Shown here: positions 1-12,612 of the stretch, one piece after another
Layout of the letters: every line of letters starts with the position of its first letter
Position numbering within the stretch: the stretch's first letter is position 1
Source of the DNA: Pochonia chlamydosporia 170
Taxonomy: Eukaryota; Ascomycota; Sordariomycetes; Hypocreales; Clavicipitaceae
Reading direction: 5' to 3'
Assembly: GCF_001653235.2 (NCBI RefSeq)
Contig: NC_035792.1
Location: 1,860,001 to 1,924,000 of the forward strand
Length of the DNA stretch: 64,000 bases
The notes under the pieces: generated by a model
The model's input: only the letters and a program-made list of their open reading frames with translations
Told to the model about the DNA's origin: nothing
The model's database searches: none
Translations under genes and position numbers: made by a program

Positions 1-2863
1 CGATGGCTGCAGGACTAAACGGATGGGACGATGTTCTGATATGGCATTGCTGGAGGACTGGATACGGAAAGCATCATACTCTGCCTATCGGCAACTCGTC
101 ACGTCTGGACAACCAGATCTATGCTGCTGGCTACTCACTGTTACGCTATTATTCTGTTGGGGAATGGGCAGCTTTTTTTTTATTATTGTTTTATCCTTTC
201 CATACATGCAAGACGGGATGCTTCGATAGGACAGTTTGGCGATTGGAGTGCAATTATATCTATTCTTTTGTCTCAGATGCCTGTTTGCTTGAAAGTAAAG
301 TTGGAGTCGGGTGATTGTATTTCCGATGTTGCATCGTGGCTTGCCCGTCTGCTAGCAGGTAGTTGTTCTATGCATGCTTGGATTTCACCATACCGTATGA
401 AGGTAGTTGAGATGTCAATATGCCTTAGTGTCCTGGGAATTACAAGGGCACTAGCTAGGAGTGCTTCCTGATTTCCTCTTTAGTTTCCCGTGACTTTTGG
501 GGTGAAGGGCAGCCGTGTGTCTGTCACGGTTAAGCTGCAATTGTGTCCCACGGCAAAAGTATACGAAATACAGTAGGCATAGAATAAGTTACATCATCTT
601 AAATTCGTTTATTTATTTGTTTCGATTAGAGCACTGAGCGGAGTCACCGTTCTAAGCAGGAAAGCTATACTGTCAAATAGATTGGAACTATACTATGACT
701 GCACTTTCCAAGGGTCGACATATGAATTTACACTAATACAGCTGTACTAAGTGTTGCGGTGAAATAGGTCCTCGCTTCGCTTGGTTAAGACTTGAAATTG
801 GGCAAAACTTATCCGCTCAGGTCGATTATAAAGCTATACTTGCTGGGCTCGATATATGCCGCCGGGACGAGATGGGGGATAAATATAACGTCGATGGCAT
901 GGACTGAAATCTGTATATTGACGCGGCCATGGGTCTCGTTGGCATGTTGAGAGGCTACTACTTTGCCATGTGGTAGTTTGAGGAGCAAGATCAATCGGTT
1001 ACGTAAACGGAAAATTGTCTACGGATTCCTATCAAACGATTGCCGGAGTCTATTTTGCTTGGTATGGCACTGATATTGATCGGTTTGTTAATTTGACTGC
1101 CAACGACCATTTCTGCGTACCACCAGGTGAAAGGATGCTGATGATTGATTCCGAAGCCATCCATACATCATTGCCGTCTTAGGGTCATCGAAGCCATTGT
1201 CGGCACGGATCAAAGTTGATGTAGAATTATTGATCTTTCCAGCATTGCCCTGACCTCATTTGACATAAAGTTGCCAGGTAGCAAGCATCTGAGCTGACCA
1301 AAAGAGCTCGGCCGAGACCGACAGGTTTGTCGAGTTTCAGCATGGCACCGAAAGACTTTGCACTGAGAAGGTCATGGAATGGATTGCCGGCTTTGGGTTG
1401 ACTAATCGTGCACACGAGTGATCGCTTCTCTCACCACGTAGGGTCCGTCAATGGATTTCATCTCGTGAAATATAACTTTCTGCCTGAGCGGCCGACTGCT
1501 CTTGACCAACCGTTAGTACGGCCTCTTTTCTAGCTCATGCTCCTGATAGTTTATATACAAGGGGCTTCGTGGGCGTCTTAGCAGCGACTAAAGCAATGAT
1601 TATAAAGGTCAATCTTCGCTGGGGTAACCAGTTACTGCGCGGAATGGTGGCTGTGGGATACCTGATGATTTCATGAAGGTGCTTGACATGAAGAGCTAAG
1701 ATCGTATATATACTGATTGTGATATCCCTTTATCGATGCGCCCCTTTGGCCGAAACGCTGGAGTCCGGTGGATAGGTGATTGATTTGCGAGTTAGTCCGC
1801 ATGCTGAGGAGTACTGAAATGCTAAACCTTCTTTTCCATATGTGTATACACCTCACTAGACTTTAACACAGGATCGCGGAGGAGACTCCATTATCAACAA
1901 ATCAGTTTGAGTTTGTGATTGTGACAAGTTCTTTTATGAAGATGGGGTGGTAGAAGGGGTAGGTAGGATTCCATGACGGACACGCTTTCAACGTTTGATG
2001 AATATGCGACCTCGGGTTTGTGATTTGGATGTCGGCATGAGGATTTTGGTTTATCTCTACCTGGGTTTGGTAGCTGGAGTATTGAAATTAGGTTGTAATC
2101 GAGCTGTCGAGAGGTCAAATAATTACTCCCTTTCCATACGTATTCGGTGGGAATGATGCTGCCAAATGACCGCATGTTTTTGCGACAATGCGCTGATAGC
2201 CAAGTTCTCGATGCTCTCGGCCCGATGATGACCATGTGAGAGCAACGGCCACCTTCTGGAACACTGGAAATGGCAATCAGAGGCCATTCTCTGTGCTACA
2301 TACTCCGTGCAGGGTATGTGTGTTTATTGTTCGTATTGTCATGACTTGCCATGTGGCTCGTTGCTCGGGCCCCACCCTCACAATATAGTTGCAACTAATA
2401 CAGGGACCGTGTTACCAAGATATATGATGATACGGCACGGGAGGTGTTTTGAGCAAACTTCCCACGTCGGTTCTTGCCTAGGCTGTTCATAAAAAATATG
2501 TCGTTTCGAAGTGCTGTATGATACTTGCAAAGTTCAACCAAAGCTTGGCACAAAATGGCCCAGTTTGTGCCTCATCATCCTACAGGGAAACGATTGTCCG
2601 TGGTCCATCATGCTTTGCTTCCCGTTCGACGGGGTAAAATTCGTGGCAACGATGCGGCCCGCACATGCTGTTGCTGAAATCAGATTCTCAGAATCAATCT
2701 CAGGCCGTCGCAGCTACCATCAGTTGGCTTTGCCTCAATCACCCACTTTGACTGGCCAAAGCTTGACCAAATTCGTCACACGATTCCCGCGGTGCATCGG
2801 GAGACATATGCCACATGCCGGCGATGTCACGCCAACATGACAATGGAGTACATACTGTACCGC

Positions 2864-3192
2864 TTAACGCCCCTCTGATCTGAACTGGCCATAGACGTCG
2901 GTGCCATTGTCAAGAAAGGTGTCTGCAATCAGACGAATCCACAAGCGGTTCGATCTGCGTGTAATACAGCAGCCAACAATTTGAGATCGGGGGCATTGAC
3001 CTGAGCAAGGTCACTGATTGTTGTCCAGGGCTTCTTCTGTGACCAATGAGAATTCTCAGAAAGCATTTCTTCATTCTGTCCTTGCCAAGTATGGCGCACT
3101 TGTGGAAGTAATATCCAAGGTGAGTGAGCACAAGTACCTGGGTAGCTGAGGCCATCATACGGAGTAAAAGGACTTGAAGTAAAGTCAAACAC
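2864..3192 (-). pseudogene. Possible relic coding fragment, family not recognised
   Basis: Read on the minus strand from about 3192, one frame gives about 86 residues of balanced composition, including PFTPYDGLSYPG and KLLAAVLHADRTACGF. It stops near 2930. A second frame, offset there, continues with LIADTFLDNGTDVYGQF to a TAA at 2864-2866. The two pieces read like one protein end broken by a small indel. No ATG with good context and no clear upstream exon is seen. I do not recognise the family. The alternative is chance open sequence. Confidence 0.25.
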
Positions 3193-6100
3193 TGACTACT
3201 TTCTCGTATCAACCATTATTGACAGGAGTTGCTCCTGCATGTTTCATGTCCAGTCCACGGCCATAAACAAGACAACCAGGGACCAGCAACTGCTTCAAGC
3301 AAGTAATAAGGGGTCAAGTAGCGTCATCTGTACAAATAACGAACCAGCATACGGCCCCAGGTTGCAGTAACAGACTCTTGCCCTTTGCAGGTCAAACAAC
3401 AATTGTCCAAGTTCTCTTCTCTGAGCCGGCTGCTGAAGCACTCTTATTCATCATGGGCAAGCATGCTCCTTTATGCTGTTGGCCCGATTCCTGCATTCAT
3501 GTCGTGCATTAGTTATTGCTGTATGGAGCACTCTGTGAATGTTAATTTAGCATCTGCTCTTGCACCCTCACGCATCTCAATGCCCCGCTGGCAAGGAGTC
3601 GGACCAAATTGCGACTGGGTTAGGTGGCGGTTGAGGCGCCGGGCCCAGATCACATTTCGCCTGGCGCCGTGGGTTTGGCAGAGAAAGTGGTCTATCTGTC
3701 CGGCCATGATCCGAAAACGACATTGCTGATCGGAGAGCCTAAATATGCGAAATTTTGTGAGTGATGCTGGCACATTGAATAAACGAAGGGATGGATGTTA
3801 TATAGACCACTTCATCCCGGGCAGAGGCAACATTGAGTAGCTGGCTTGGCTACATACACGACAGATAAAACCACTACCGATTCACCCCAAGTTGTGATGG
3901 CTTGCGAGCCTCATGGAAGGCCTGGCCCTTCCAGGGGCTGGCAACAACTGCTCACAGAGCTTCAATGTTCTCGTAATGCATCAGAGGGACTGGAGGCTAT
4001 TCGCCTACCGCTGCCCCAATGCCGCCAATGCATCGAATAACAAGGAACTGTCATGCGTTGGGTGCAGCATAGCACCAAATCGTCCTAATAATAGGGTTGA
4101 TGCCAATGCGAATATGGCAAGTCATGCCAAGGATGTGCATCATACTTTTGTGGATGTTGAGGTGGCGGTAGGCTAATTGGACACAATAGCATGAAGCCTG
4201 GCCAAGAATGCGTCGGGATGGTTTAGGTTCATCTCCTGACCTAGCATTTAGGCTAAGGTGTGTGCGTCGGAGGACGAACCGGTAGAAGATGAGTTCGCCG
4301 TGATATAAAAGATCAGCATCGAAAATGCAGCAAAGAATGATCGTTGGAAGGTATTGATGCATGTGCAGGTGTTTGACGTAGACGCCGATGCAGACATGAC
4401 ATGGCAAGACATGGCAAGACAAAGATGGACCCAGATGTTGGAGACAACTTGAGAACCTTGTAAGTGAGTGGATTTCGGTACCTGGGTACTTCACGCGTTG
4501 AAGTGCTTGAGGAAGTCTAGAAGGAGCCTTGAACAGAGTTGCTAGCATAGCGCCTTCCCAACTCGTCTGGTCTCTTTATTGCTACATGTATGGATTCATC
4601 TCTTGCATGCAGACAGGACCAATGCTGCAGACCAGACAGGATGGAGAAACCTACTTTACCAGACACACATGCAAGCATCCGATATACTGTACGGAGTACA
4701 GTATCTGTCAAATATTCTTTTCAGTCAGAGCAAACAGCAACCCACACCCCCTCCAAAGCCGTTGAGATGTGACGATTACTGGCACAAGCCCAGCAGCCAT
4801 CACTATTGATCCTCCGAGACATTGCCCAACCATTGGATGCACGAGATTAATTCGCCGTCGTCACACGGTAATGGCAGTCTGCATGCACATCGGCCTGCAC
4901 CTATCCGTTGCCATGTCTGACGTTAATATATCCCCAGACCTGCGAATGCGCTTACCGAGAGTAGTTGTGTGCACCCGCTGGCCAACGATACAGATACAAT
5001 ATCACATCGCTCCTTCGTACTCTGTACAAGACAATACAGAGAATCATTGGCACCAGACACCCATATCATCTCTTGAGGTGCCATGCCGTCCCAACCACAA
5101 TCCATACAGGACAAACCAGACACACACCACCAGATTCACCAGCTCTTGACGGCTATCAAGTCATCCCCCCTGCAAAATCACCCCATCCCTGCCAGGGGTT
5201 CATTAAATTACCAGCACACCAATTCTGCCATGAGACCAGTTCGGGCAACAGCCCATATTATATTGACTCCAAGGCTTCTAGGCGTGGGTCTCTGGAAATC
5301 GCGCCTGGTGCCTGTCACACAAGAATCCCGAGTTGAGAGAGCCCATTCCCCACCAAGACCTGGGCGTATTGTACCAGATACTCCTGACCAGCATTCAGCT
5401 CGTGCAGAGGCTCAAGCGGAAGTGTCTGGTACTACTCTGATTGTTCAACATGATGACAACCTTAGCGGCCGACTGGCATGTCGTGGTGCAAATACAGTAA
5501 TGTGCACAATCACTCGCCCAAAAATAAAGTCTCAAACTCCATACTTCAGCTAGCCGTCTCTCAAGACTGCAATCGCCGTTTTCGAGCGTCTAATTGAATT
5601 GTACGCCATGCTCCATACACCTCGAGTACTGCACTTACCTGGGTACTAAAATAAGAGATGTCTGGTCCTTTGAGTGCTCAAGTGAGCGACTACCGTTTGT
5701 GTGCCCAAGTCCCTGGTGCCATGTCCATGTCCACGATCAAATCCACGTCCAAGGTCTGGCCAAGGCTGTCCCAAATAGCCCCAGTCTGGCTCCTGCCTCC
5801 CCTGTTCCCCCTGTCTGCCCCGGTCCAGTCTTGCTGACCCAGCCAACCAAAGGCCGCAATGCTCTCCCCCCATGCTCCCCCTGGTCCAGGCACGGCGTCG
5901 GGTACCTCACCTCTCTCACGAATGAAGCGTGTCAACTGGTCCTGCCGCAAACAAAGTACCAGACAGATGAAAGTATCTGGTACCCAGGACAGCCCGTTGT
6001 CCATGCCTGCAACATTGAAGTCTGGTGAACAAGAATCTGGCTGTGCCTGGCTTTTGAGTGAGAAAGCAACCACCCACTGAAGGAGGCTACATCAGTGCTT

Positions 6101-6216
6101 TGCAGGCTCGGAGCTGGGCGAGTCCAGTCGAGCCAAGCAATCTTTGAGTCGTGCTGGTCTGGTGCATGTGGGCGTCAGTCAGGTCCTATGAAGGTGTCCA
6201 GTGCTGGTGCTTGCCC

Positions 6217-6250
6217 AAAGTCAATGTGCATGTAAAGTCAATGTGCATGT
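6217..6250. repeat. 17-bp perfect tandem duplication
   Basis: The unit AAAGTCAATGTGCATGT occurs twice head to tail (6217-6233 and 6234-6250), just upstream of the pyrimidine-rich leader of the four-RRM gene. It is probably a slippage or duplication product with no evident coding role. Confidence 0.85.
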
Positions 6251-7755
6251 CGCATGTACATACAATACCATACAGCAAGTGCGGTACATTCTTGTAGATT
6301 TTTTTTTTCTGTCTCGCGGTCTCGTTCCCCTGGATGGTCCCTCCAGTCCAGTCAAAGTTCTTTTGCTTCAAAATCCTGTCCTCTTCTTCGCTCCTCATTC
6401 CTCGTCTTCATCCTCATCATCTTCTTCTTCATCATCCTCGCCCTCATTTCCCTCCTATTCTCCACGGGTACTCGTCCTGCCCTCCCGAATCGAATCGAAA
6501 TAACTCGAGGCCCTCTCCTCCCTGTTTCATTAATCCGTTTTTGATATTCACTATACTCCGTGCTCCTTTGCGCTTTGCCGTTTTCTTTCTTCCGCCTCGC
6601 CTGTTCGCCAATTGACCAGGGGGCCCCTTGTTGACCACCTTTTTTCATTCTGACTTCGAGCCCGTCCCTTTTCCTCGTCAACCCTGGCGCCTGGCTTGCT
6701 CCACCAACTTGAGCTTTCGGTCTCTCTCGTCTCTCACTCGCCCTCCTGAAGGCAGCTTCCATTCTGTACTTGACCCTTTTTTGAGCAAGCCTCAGGCCGG
6801 CCAATCTCCTGGGTACCATCGACCTCCACACTTTGTGTCTTTCATCAAAGGCCGCCTCTTTCGTCCTTCACGATTCACGCGCCTTGCCAGCTCCGTGCTC
6901 CGTCTTCTCTTCTCAGACCCCCTTCAAAGTTGATCTGTCTGTGGGCGACTTTGCTCCAGATGCAGCTCTACTTGGAATCCTTCTTTTGAGACGCCAATCT
7001 TCTTCATCTTATCGACACTCGTTTCGCCTATTTTGACATCTTTAATTTCTTTCTTGCTTCACCTTCCTCTGCCTCCTCCGTTTTTCGTCTACCTCCTTTG
7101 GCTACGTTTTCCGTCATTCCAAAGCGGTTCCAAAGAGACAGACCCTTACGGACTCCCTACCTTTGCACCGACGCTTCGATATCATCGCTCTAGCTCGACA
7201 AGCCCGTTCAACTTTTTGCTATATACTTCAACCCAGCTCTATTCCGCGTCGCTATTTCGGACGACCGTCGGCTCGGCACACCGGTTGCTTGCCATCTTCA
7301 CGCTCATTTCAGCAGCTTCGCTCCGTCTTCCAGATCGACTCTCTTTCTTGGTGCCCAACCGAACTGCTACCTTTCTCAGTGTATCGTTCAGCTCAATATT
7401 CTCTGTATTCAAACAGAATTACTTTGCATACAGACAAGTTTCTTACCCTTGGATCATTGATTACGCCTCCTGTCCAGGCTCAGTTTAATTTTGTACGCCA
7501 GCCTCGTTTTCTAGCCTTGATCAACGAAATATTCAACTAGCCGCGCAACCTTTTCCACCTGCCAACTCTGTTCATCAGTCTTGGTCATCGATAGCCAACA
7601 ATCCGGTCTCACACCCCGTACGGAAGTTATCTCTGCCTCTGCATTTTTAGATCTTGAGCCTCATCGTGCCTTGAACAGGGCACGTCCAGTTTTTCAAAAC
7701 GGCTGTTCTATCGCACGTCGGGCGGGACTCGCTTGTCCCCCCTCATCTGCTCGGC

Positions 7756-10149
7756 ATGCAGGACCTCAACGGACCAGTTGGACAAGGTGCCAACGGAAAT
7801 TCAAACGGACGATTCCATGGCCATGCATCGAAGCCTTCTAATAGTGACACTGGATTCTCTCACGGCGCCTTTACATCCAATATTTCCGGATTCGCTGACC
7901 GTCACCCTCGCCGGGGCAACATTCCATCTCTCAACACGCAATCCATGAACCAAAACCAGCCCGCATCACCCAATGCAAACGATATGGCCACTCCTGGCAC
8001 TGCCTTCGACATGCAATTTACTCCTCTCCTCCCGTCACAGCTTCTGCTTGGTAGCCCCTTCCAACCTGGAAGCCCTGCCGCCTTTAGCAGCCCTCAGTTT
8101 CAAGTGCCAGGGTTCCAGCAGAACCAACAGCAGCAGGGAGGAAACAATCAACAGCATGGTGGCGGAGTGTCCAGCCCAGCCCAACAGAATATTTCGCCGC
8201 AGTCATATCAGGCCATGGTTTCACCTTCAACATATGGTGCTCCTCAGTTCTATCCGCCGCAATCTCCTACCGGAGGCTTCAACATGCAATCGGGTATGCA
8301 ACCTGCTTCACCGGTGCTGGGCTCTGCCGTTGTAAGTGGCACAAGCCGAACTGTCTATCTGGGCAACATTCCTCAGGACACATCTGCTGAAGAGATTCTT
8401 GGCCACGTCCGAAGCGGCCAGATTGAGTCCGTTCGCCTCTTGCCCGACAAGAACTGTGCCTTCATATCTTTCCTGGACGCCAGCTCCGCAACACACTTCC
8501 ACTCTGACGCAATCTTGAAAAAGCTCTGCATCAAGGGACAGGATATCAAGGTGGGCTGGGGTAAGCCGTCTCAAGTCCCGAACTCGGTTGCCTTGGCCGT
8601 TCAGCAGTCTGGTGCGTCCCGAAATGTGTACCTAGGTAACCTTCCCGAGGATATTTCCGACGAAGAGCTGCGTGAGGACCTGGGCAAATTTGGAGCAATC
8701 GACACTGTCAAGATTGTGCGGGAAAAGAGCATTGCCTTTGTTCACTATCTATCGATCGCCAATGCTATCAAGGCCGTCTCTCAGCTTCCTCAGGAAGCTA
8801 AATGGCAGGCGCCCCGCCGTGTCTACTATGGCAAGGATAGATGTGCATACGTCTCCAAGACCCAGCAGCAGAATGCTGCCCAGTATCTTGGTATTGCTCC
8901 TGGTTATGCCCATATGCTGACCGGAGCTGATCGTGACCTTATTTCTAATGCTCTTGCGCAGCAATCCGTCGCTGCTGCGGCTGTTGCAACAACGGCCGGC
9001 GGCATCAACAACCTTGGAAATCGCACGATCTACCTGGGCAATATTCATCCTGAAACGACTATTGAAGAGATTTGTAACGTTGTTCGAGGGGGGTTGCTTC
9101 ATCACATTCGCTATATACCTGATAAGCACATTTGCTTCGTCACCTTCATTGACCCCACGGCCGCTGCCTCCTTTTATGCTCTCAGCAACCTCCAGGGCCT
9201 CATGATTCACAACCGCAGACTCAAGATTGGCTGGGGTAAACACTCGGGGGCTCTTCCTCCGGCGATTGCCCTAGCTGTCAGTGGCGGTGCGTCTCGAAAT
9301 GTCTACGTGGGTAATTTGGACGAGACCTGGACTGAAGACCGCCTTCGCCAGGATTTCTCCGAATATGGCGAGATCGAGCTTGTGAATACTCTTCGTGAGA
9401 AGAGTTGCGCCTTTGTCAATTTCACCAACATCGCCAACGCCATTAAAGCAATTGAAGCTATTCGTGGCAGGGAAGACTACAAGAAATTCAAGGTCAACTT
9501 TGGCAAGGACCGCTGTGGGAACCCTCCACGACAGATGCAGCAACAAAGCCAGTCTCCTCGTGGTGACGGAGTCTCGTCCCCTCCTCCAAACGGCTCCCAG
9601 AACAGCGGATCGCCACCGAATGGCTCTACTCCTCAACAGTCTGCCGCTCTGTTTAATGCTCAAAGCAATCCCCTCACAATGTACTTGAACCAGCTGTCAC
9701 AACAAGCTCACCAACAGCAGCATCAACAACAGCACCAGCACCTCGCCATGCAGCAGAACCTGCTCTTCAATACGGCCCAGTCATCCCCCAACGAGCTGGG
9801 TCTCGACATCCCCCCACAAGGTTCCATGGGTGGACATGGTCAGTCCGCTAGCATTTCAAACGGTTATGGCAACAATGCCGCGACGTCGGGTGCTACAACC
9901 ATCGGTGGACTCCTCGCTCCTGGCAACGCACGCGGCTCGCACAGTCGGGCCGTCAGTTTGCCTGTGCTTGCTCCTGGCTTCGAAAACGGAGGAAACAGTC
10001 CCCACAGCTTGGCAGGAAGCAATGGCAGTGACGGCGAAAGGCGTGGCCACCAGTATCAATCCAGCTTTGGCGGATTGGGAGGTACAGGGTTTGGCCTTGC
10101 TATTCAAGGTGGCCTCAATGGATGGGTTGAGGAAGAAGTGGCCAACTAA
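7756..10149 (+). CDS. nrd1: RNA-binding protein with four RRM domains, Nrd1-like
   Basis: Intronless, 797 residues. The N-terminal 190 residues are low complexity (Gln, Asn, Pro, Gly). Four RRMs follow, starting near residues 197 (RTVYLGNIP), 289 (RNVYLGNLP), 423 (RTIYLGNIH) and 513 (RNVYVGNLD), each with an RNP2-type start and an RNP1-like strand such as CAFISF, IAFVHY, ICFVTF or CAFVNF. RRMs 1 and 3 end in GWGK, and RRMs 2 and 4 end in GKDRC. The C-terminus is again Gln/Ser/Gly-rich, with a QQHQQQHQ run. Four RRMs flanked by disordered tails match the fission-yeast Nrd1/Msa2 type, which binds mRNA and delays sexual differentiation; that role is inferred by family. The start is the first ATG of the frame. 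The long CT-rich leader upstream suggests post-transcriptional control. Confidence 0.93.
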   Translation: MQDLNGPVGQGANGNSNGRFHGHASKPSNSDTGFSHGAFTSNISGFADRHPRRGNIPSLNTQSMNQNQPASPNANDMATPGTAFDMQFTPLLPSQLLLGSPFQPGSPAAFSSPQFQVPGFQQNQQQQGGNNQQHGGGVSSPAQQNISPQSYQAMVSPSTYGAPQFYPPQSPTGGFNMQSGMQPASPVLGSAVVSGTSRTVYLGNIPQDTSAEEILGHVRSGQIESVRLLPDKNCAFISFLDASSATHFHSDAILKKLCIKGQDIKVGWGKPSQVPNSVALAVQQSGASRNVYLGNLPEDISDEELREDLGKFGAIDTVKIVREKSIAFVHYLSIANAIKAVSQLPQEAKWQAPRRVYYGKDRCAYVSKTQQQNAAQYLGIAPGYAHMLTGADRDLISNALAQQSVAAAAVATTAGGINNLGNRTIYLGNIHPETTIEEICNVVRGGLLHHIRYIPDKHICFVTFIDPTAAASFYALSNLQGLMIHNRRLKIGWGKHSGALPPAIALAVSGGASRNVYVGNLDETWTEDRLRQDFSEYGEIELVNTLREKSCAFVNFTNIANAIKAIEAIRGREDYKKFKVNFGKDRCGNPPRQMQQQSQSPRGDGVSSPPPNGSQNSGSPPNGSTPQQSAALFNAQSNPLTMYLNQLSQQAHQQQHQQQHQHLAMQQNLLFNTAQSSPNELGLDIPPQGSMGGHGQSASISNGYGNNAATSGATTIGGLLAPGNARGSHSRAVSLPVLAPGFENGGNSPHSLAGSNGSDGERRGHQYQSSFGGLGGTGFGLAIQGGLNGWVEEEVAN

Positions 10150-11069
10150 TCATTTCAATGGGGAAAAGGCAAAACTCTAGGCCCTATTCCACCATGATTA
10201 GGAGAAGAGGACTGATCATTGTGCTCAATCGTTGTAATTGCTCTAGTGGAGTCTTTCATGCTATTTCTTATTCGTTTTTTGAACAGCTGGGCCATTACTA
10301 CACACAAATACTTCTTTATACGCTTATTCATTGTATCTTTGGTAATTATCTCTTTCAGTGTATGATTTTTGTTTTGGTTGGAATCTTTCTCTTTGAAGAA
10401 TTTTAGCTATCACGTTGAGGAAAAGGTGGACAGGACAGAATTGAGTGAGGCGGAGTGTCGACGGAGAGCAAGCAGCCAAGAGACTTGACTCAAGAGGAAG
10501 TGGTTTGCCAAACTTAATCAAGATGCTCTTGGCATGGATAATGGGAAAGGATGGAGTGGACAGACTAATATGCGTCTGTGCAAAAGGAAGACGCTCGGTA
10601 CTTGAGGCTCTGTGTCAATTGAAGACGCGCAGATGGAGAGTAGTCGAGAAAAATCAATGTATATGTGCAACCTACAGCAGTAGCAGTAGTGATGCTACTT
10701 AATATGGACGAAATGAGACATTGTGTCTGCCTGCCCCTGAACGCTCAAAATTTCAAGTAATACGCCAACTTTTGTGGTTTGTGAATTAGAGTATGCTTAT
10801 ATTGAAGTGATGTAGTTGTGCACTCCGTTATTCTAGTCATGTGTAGCTACACTCTGCTCGTACTTCTCCGTTCATACCTGATACCATTTATGCTGATGCT
10901 CACAAGATCTAACTTTGAAAACCAATGCCTCTCAACGCCGTAAAGTATGAAAAGGTAGGGTGGGACATAGATTCGTTCAATAGAAAAGGGTCCTCTGAGG
11001 CCCCGACTCCTGATCTACAATGTGGAGTAGAAACGTCAGAAAGATATTTAAGAACGACTACCCAAATTC
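10150..11069. other. Convergent intergenic region
   Basis: This lies between the 3' ends of the four-RRM gene (plus) and the acid phosphatase gene (minus). The AT-rich stretch at 10255-10410 is probably 3' UTR and polyadenylation sequence. No coding sequence is supported. Confidence 0.7.
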
Positions 11070-12612
11070 TTAATAGCCGGCGGGTTCCGGTTTGGCAGGG
11101 AACGCAGGAGCTTTGATGTTCGTGCGACATTGCTGCTTCCAGTCGTAGGGCGTGAACTTGTCTACTATAGACTTGAATGCTTCCTGTTGCACACATGGGT
11201 CAGTAAACAGTACGTCCCTAGCTGGTGGAACAAAGACTAACCAAAGTGCAGAATGACTCGTCACCGTCGAGATGTTTGCCAGACGCTTTACATCCGGGTA
11301 TGGTGACGGGCTTGTCGTTGTAACGAATGCGAACATAGTAGTCTTGTAGTCGCTTCTTCTCACGCTCAGTCAGCTCGGGAGTCGGTTTTCGCCCTATGCT
11401 GCTTGCTTTAGAGCTGTTGAAAAGGGAAGACCACCACGATTGACTTGACGATGAATTGTTGGTTCCTGTGCGCTGAAAGAGTTCAATGGCAATGTGGCTA
11501 GTGAATGGGGGCCAGGCTTCCTCGTTGAAGGCACCGAGACTGGAGAGCGCTCCAGCTAGAGTTGTGTCATGGCATCCGCTGAGGCCCAGACGGACAGTGG
11601 GAGCTGTGCTGGACTGGGTTTTCAAATCGCTGTCGGTATCTACGGAGTTCTCGGCGCTTTCTACCATTCTCGATACCACGTCCCCGAGCAATCCACCGAT
11701 GCCGAGCGTTCTGTATTCCTCGCTTTCTTTGTACCCGGAATACCACTCTTCCACCCCAATCTTCTCCAGGATGCGTTTGACTTTGGGGTCATAAAACTCT
11801 TTGGGTAGCTTTGTTTCGGGGCCATGAGCAAAGGTTGAGTTGACTGTGTCCATGATACCGCTTAACCGAGGGCGTGAGTCCACTGCGACCTTCTGGTTAT
11901 CGTCTGGCATCCATTTGCCAATCTTTGCTGTCAGGTAGGCCATGTCTTCCGAGTCGTTCCACCGGTCTGCGGCTCGTTGGGCGAAGGCACGGGCGAGCGC
12001 AGCAAAACGACGGCAGTTGGAGTCGTTAGGGAACAATGTTTCGTCCGCAAGAGCGCGGGAAATAATTGTTGGCGGAGGGAAGTTTTCAGCGCGGGTATGC
12101 AGGGGGTATAATCCATTAAGAGTCTGCTGTAAGGATTCTAGAGCACGTGGAATAGCTGTCGATCGAAGGTAGATAAAGTCGGTGTTTTTGACGCCGGCGG
12201 GAAGGAATCCGAGTTGGTCAACGTAGAGCTTCCGCAGCCTTTGTCCAAGTTGAAAGGTGGTCTCGCGGCCGCGGTCTGTCAACATTCCCATATCACAAAT
12301 ATCGTCCAATTCGCCACTTGGCCCAGATGCCATTACAGGAGCGTCATTCGGCCCCATAGTCTCGAGTCGTCTCTTCCACTCCAGCACTGAGAATCGGTCT
12401 GTGTTCGGGTCGAGGACGGCATTGCGAAGTTGTCGCATCGCAGAACAGTAAGGCCAGAAAGGTGCCAAGCCGGCATTGGTGAAACGTGCGTTCACCGGTG
12501 TACGTTCGCCATGACGAAGAAGAATTTGAACTTGATGAAGGCGAAGTTGAGGAGGATACAGGGCCGCCAACTCGGCGTCGGTGTAAGGAGCTCGGGGCAC
12601 AAGAGTTGACAT
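11070..12612 (-). CDS. Histidine acid phosphatase family protein (two exons)
   Basis: Exons 12612-11242 and 11183-11070 with a 58-nt intron (donor GTTAGT, acceptor CAG) give 494 residues. The phosphohistidine motif RHGERTP lies at residues 33-39 and the second catalytic motif CHDTTLAG has its His-Asp at about 348-349, so both halves of a clade-2 histidine phosphatase active site are present. No signal peptide is visible, unlike secreted phytases and acid phosphatases. The N-terminus and fold order resemble the intracellular lysophosphatidate/acid phosphatase type 6 branch, so a phospholipid or inositol-phosphate substrate is possible but not shown. The ATG at 12612 is the first in frame; an apparent upstream extension begins at TTG. 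Without splicing, the frame ends 7 codons past the donor. The spliced C-terminus ends PAKPEPAGY. Confidence 0.9.

Larger units (their letters stand above)
1..7755. other. Gene-poor left end and long leader of the four-RRM gene
   Basis: No intact gene is supported here. Open frames are short, overlap on both strands and lack family motifs. Minus-strand pieces near 809-1415 and 2864-3192 look somewhat protein-like and may be relics (listed separately). Visible structure includes a 9-bp inverted repeat at 4684-4704, a 17-bp direct duplication at 6217-6250 and a strongly pyrimidine-rich stretch from about 6300 to 7755, which probably contains the promoter and a long 5' leader of the downstream RNA-binding protein gene. 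Confidence 0.6.

Noticed and set aside
4051..4548. 165-codon open frame on the minus strand
   Set aside because: Cys/His/Leu-rich chance composition, no motif, no good start context, and it overlaps plus-strand frames of similar quality.
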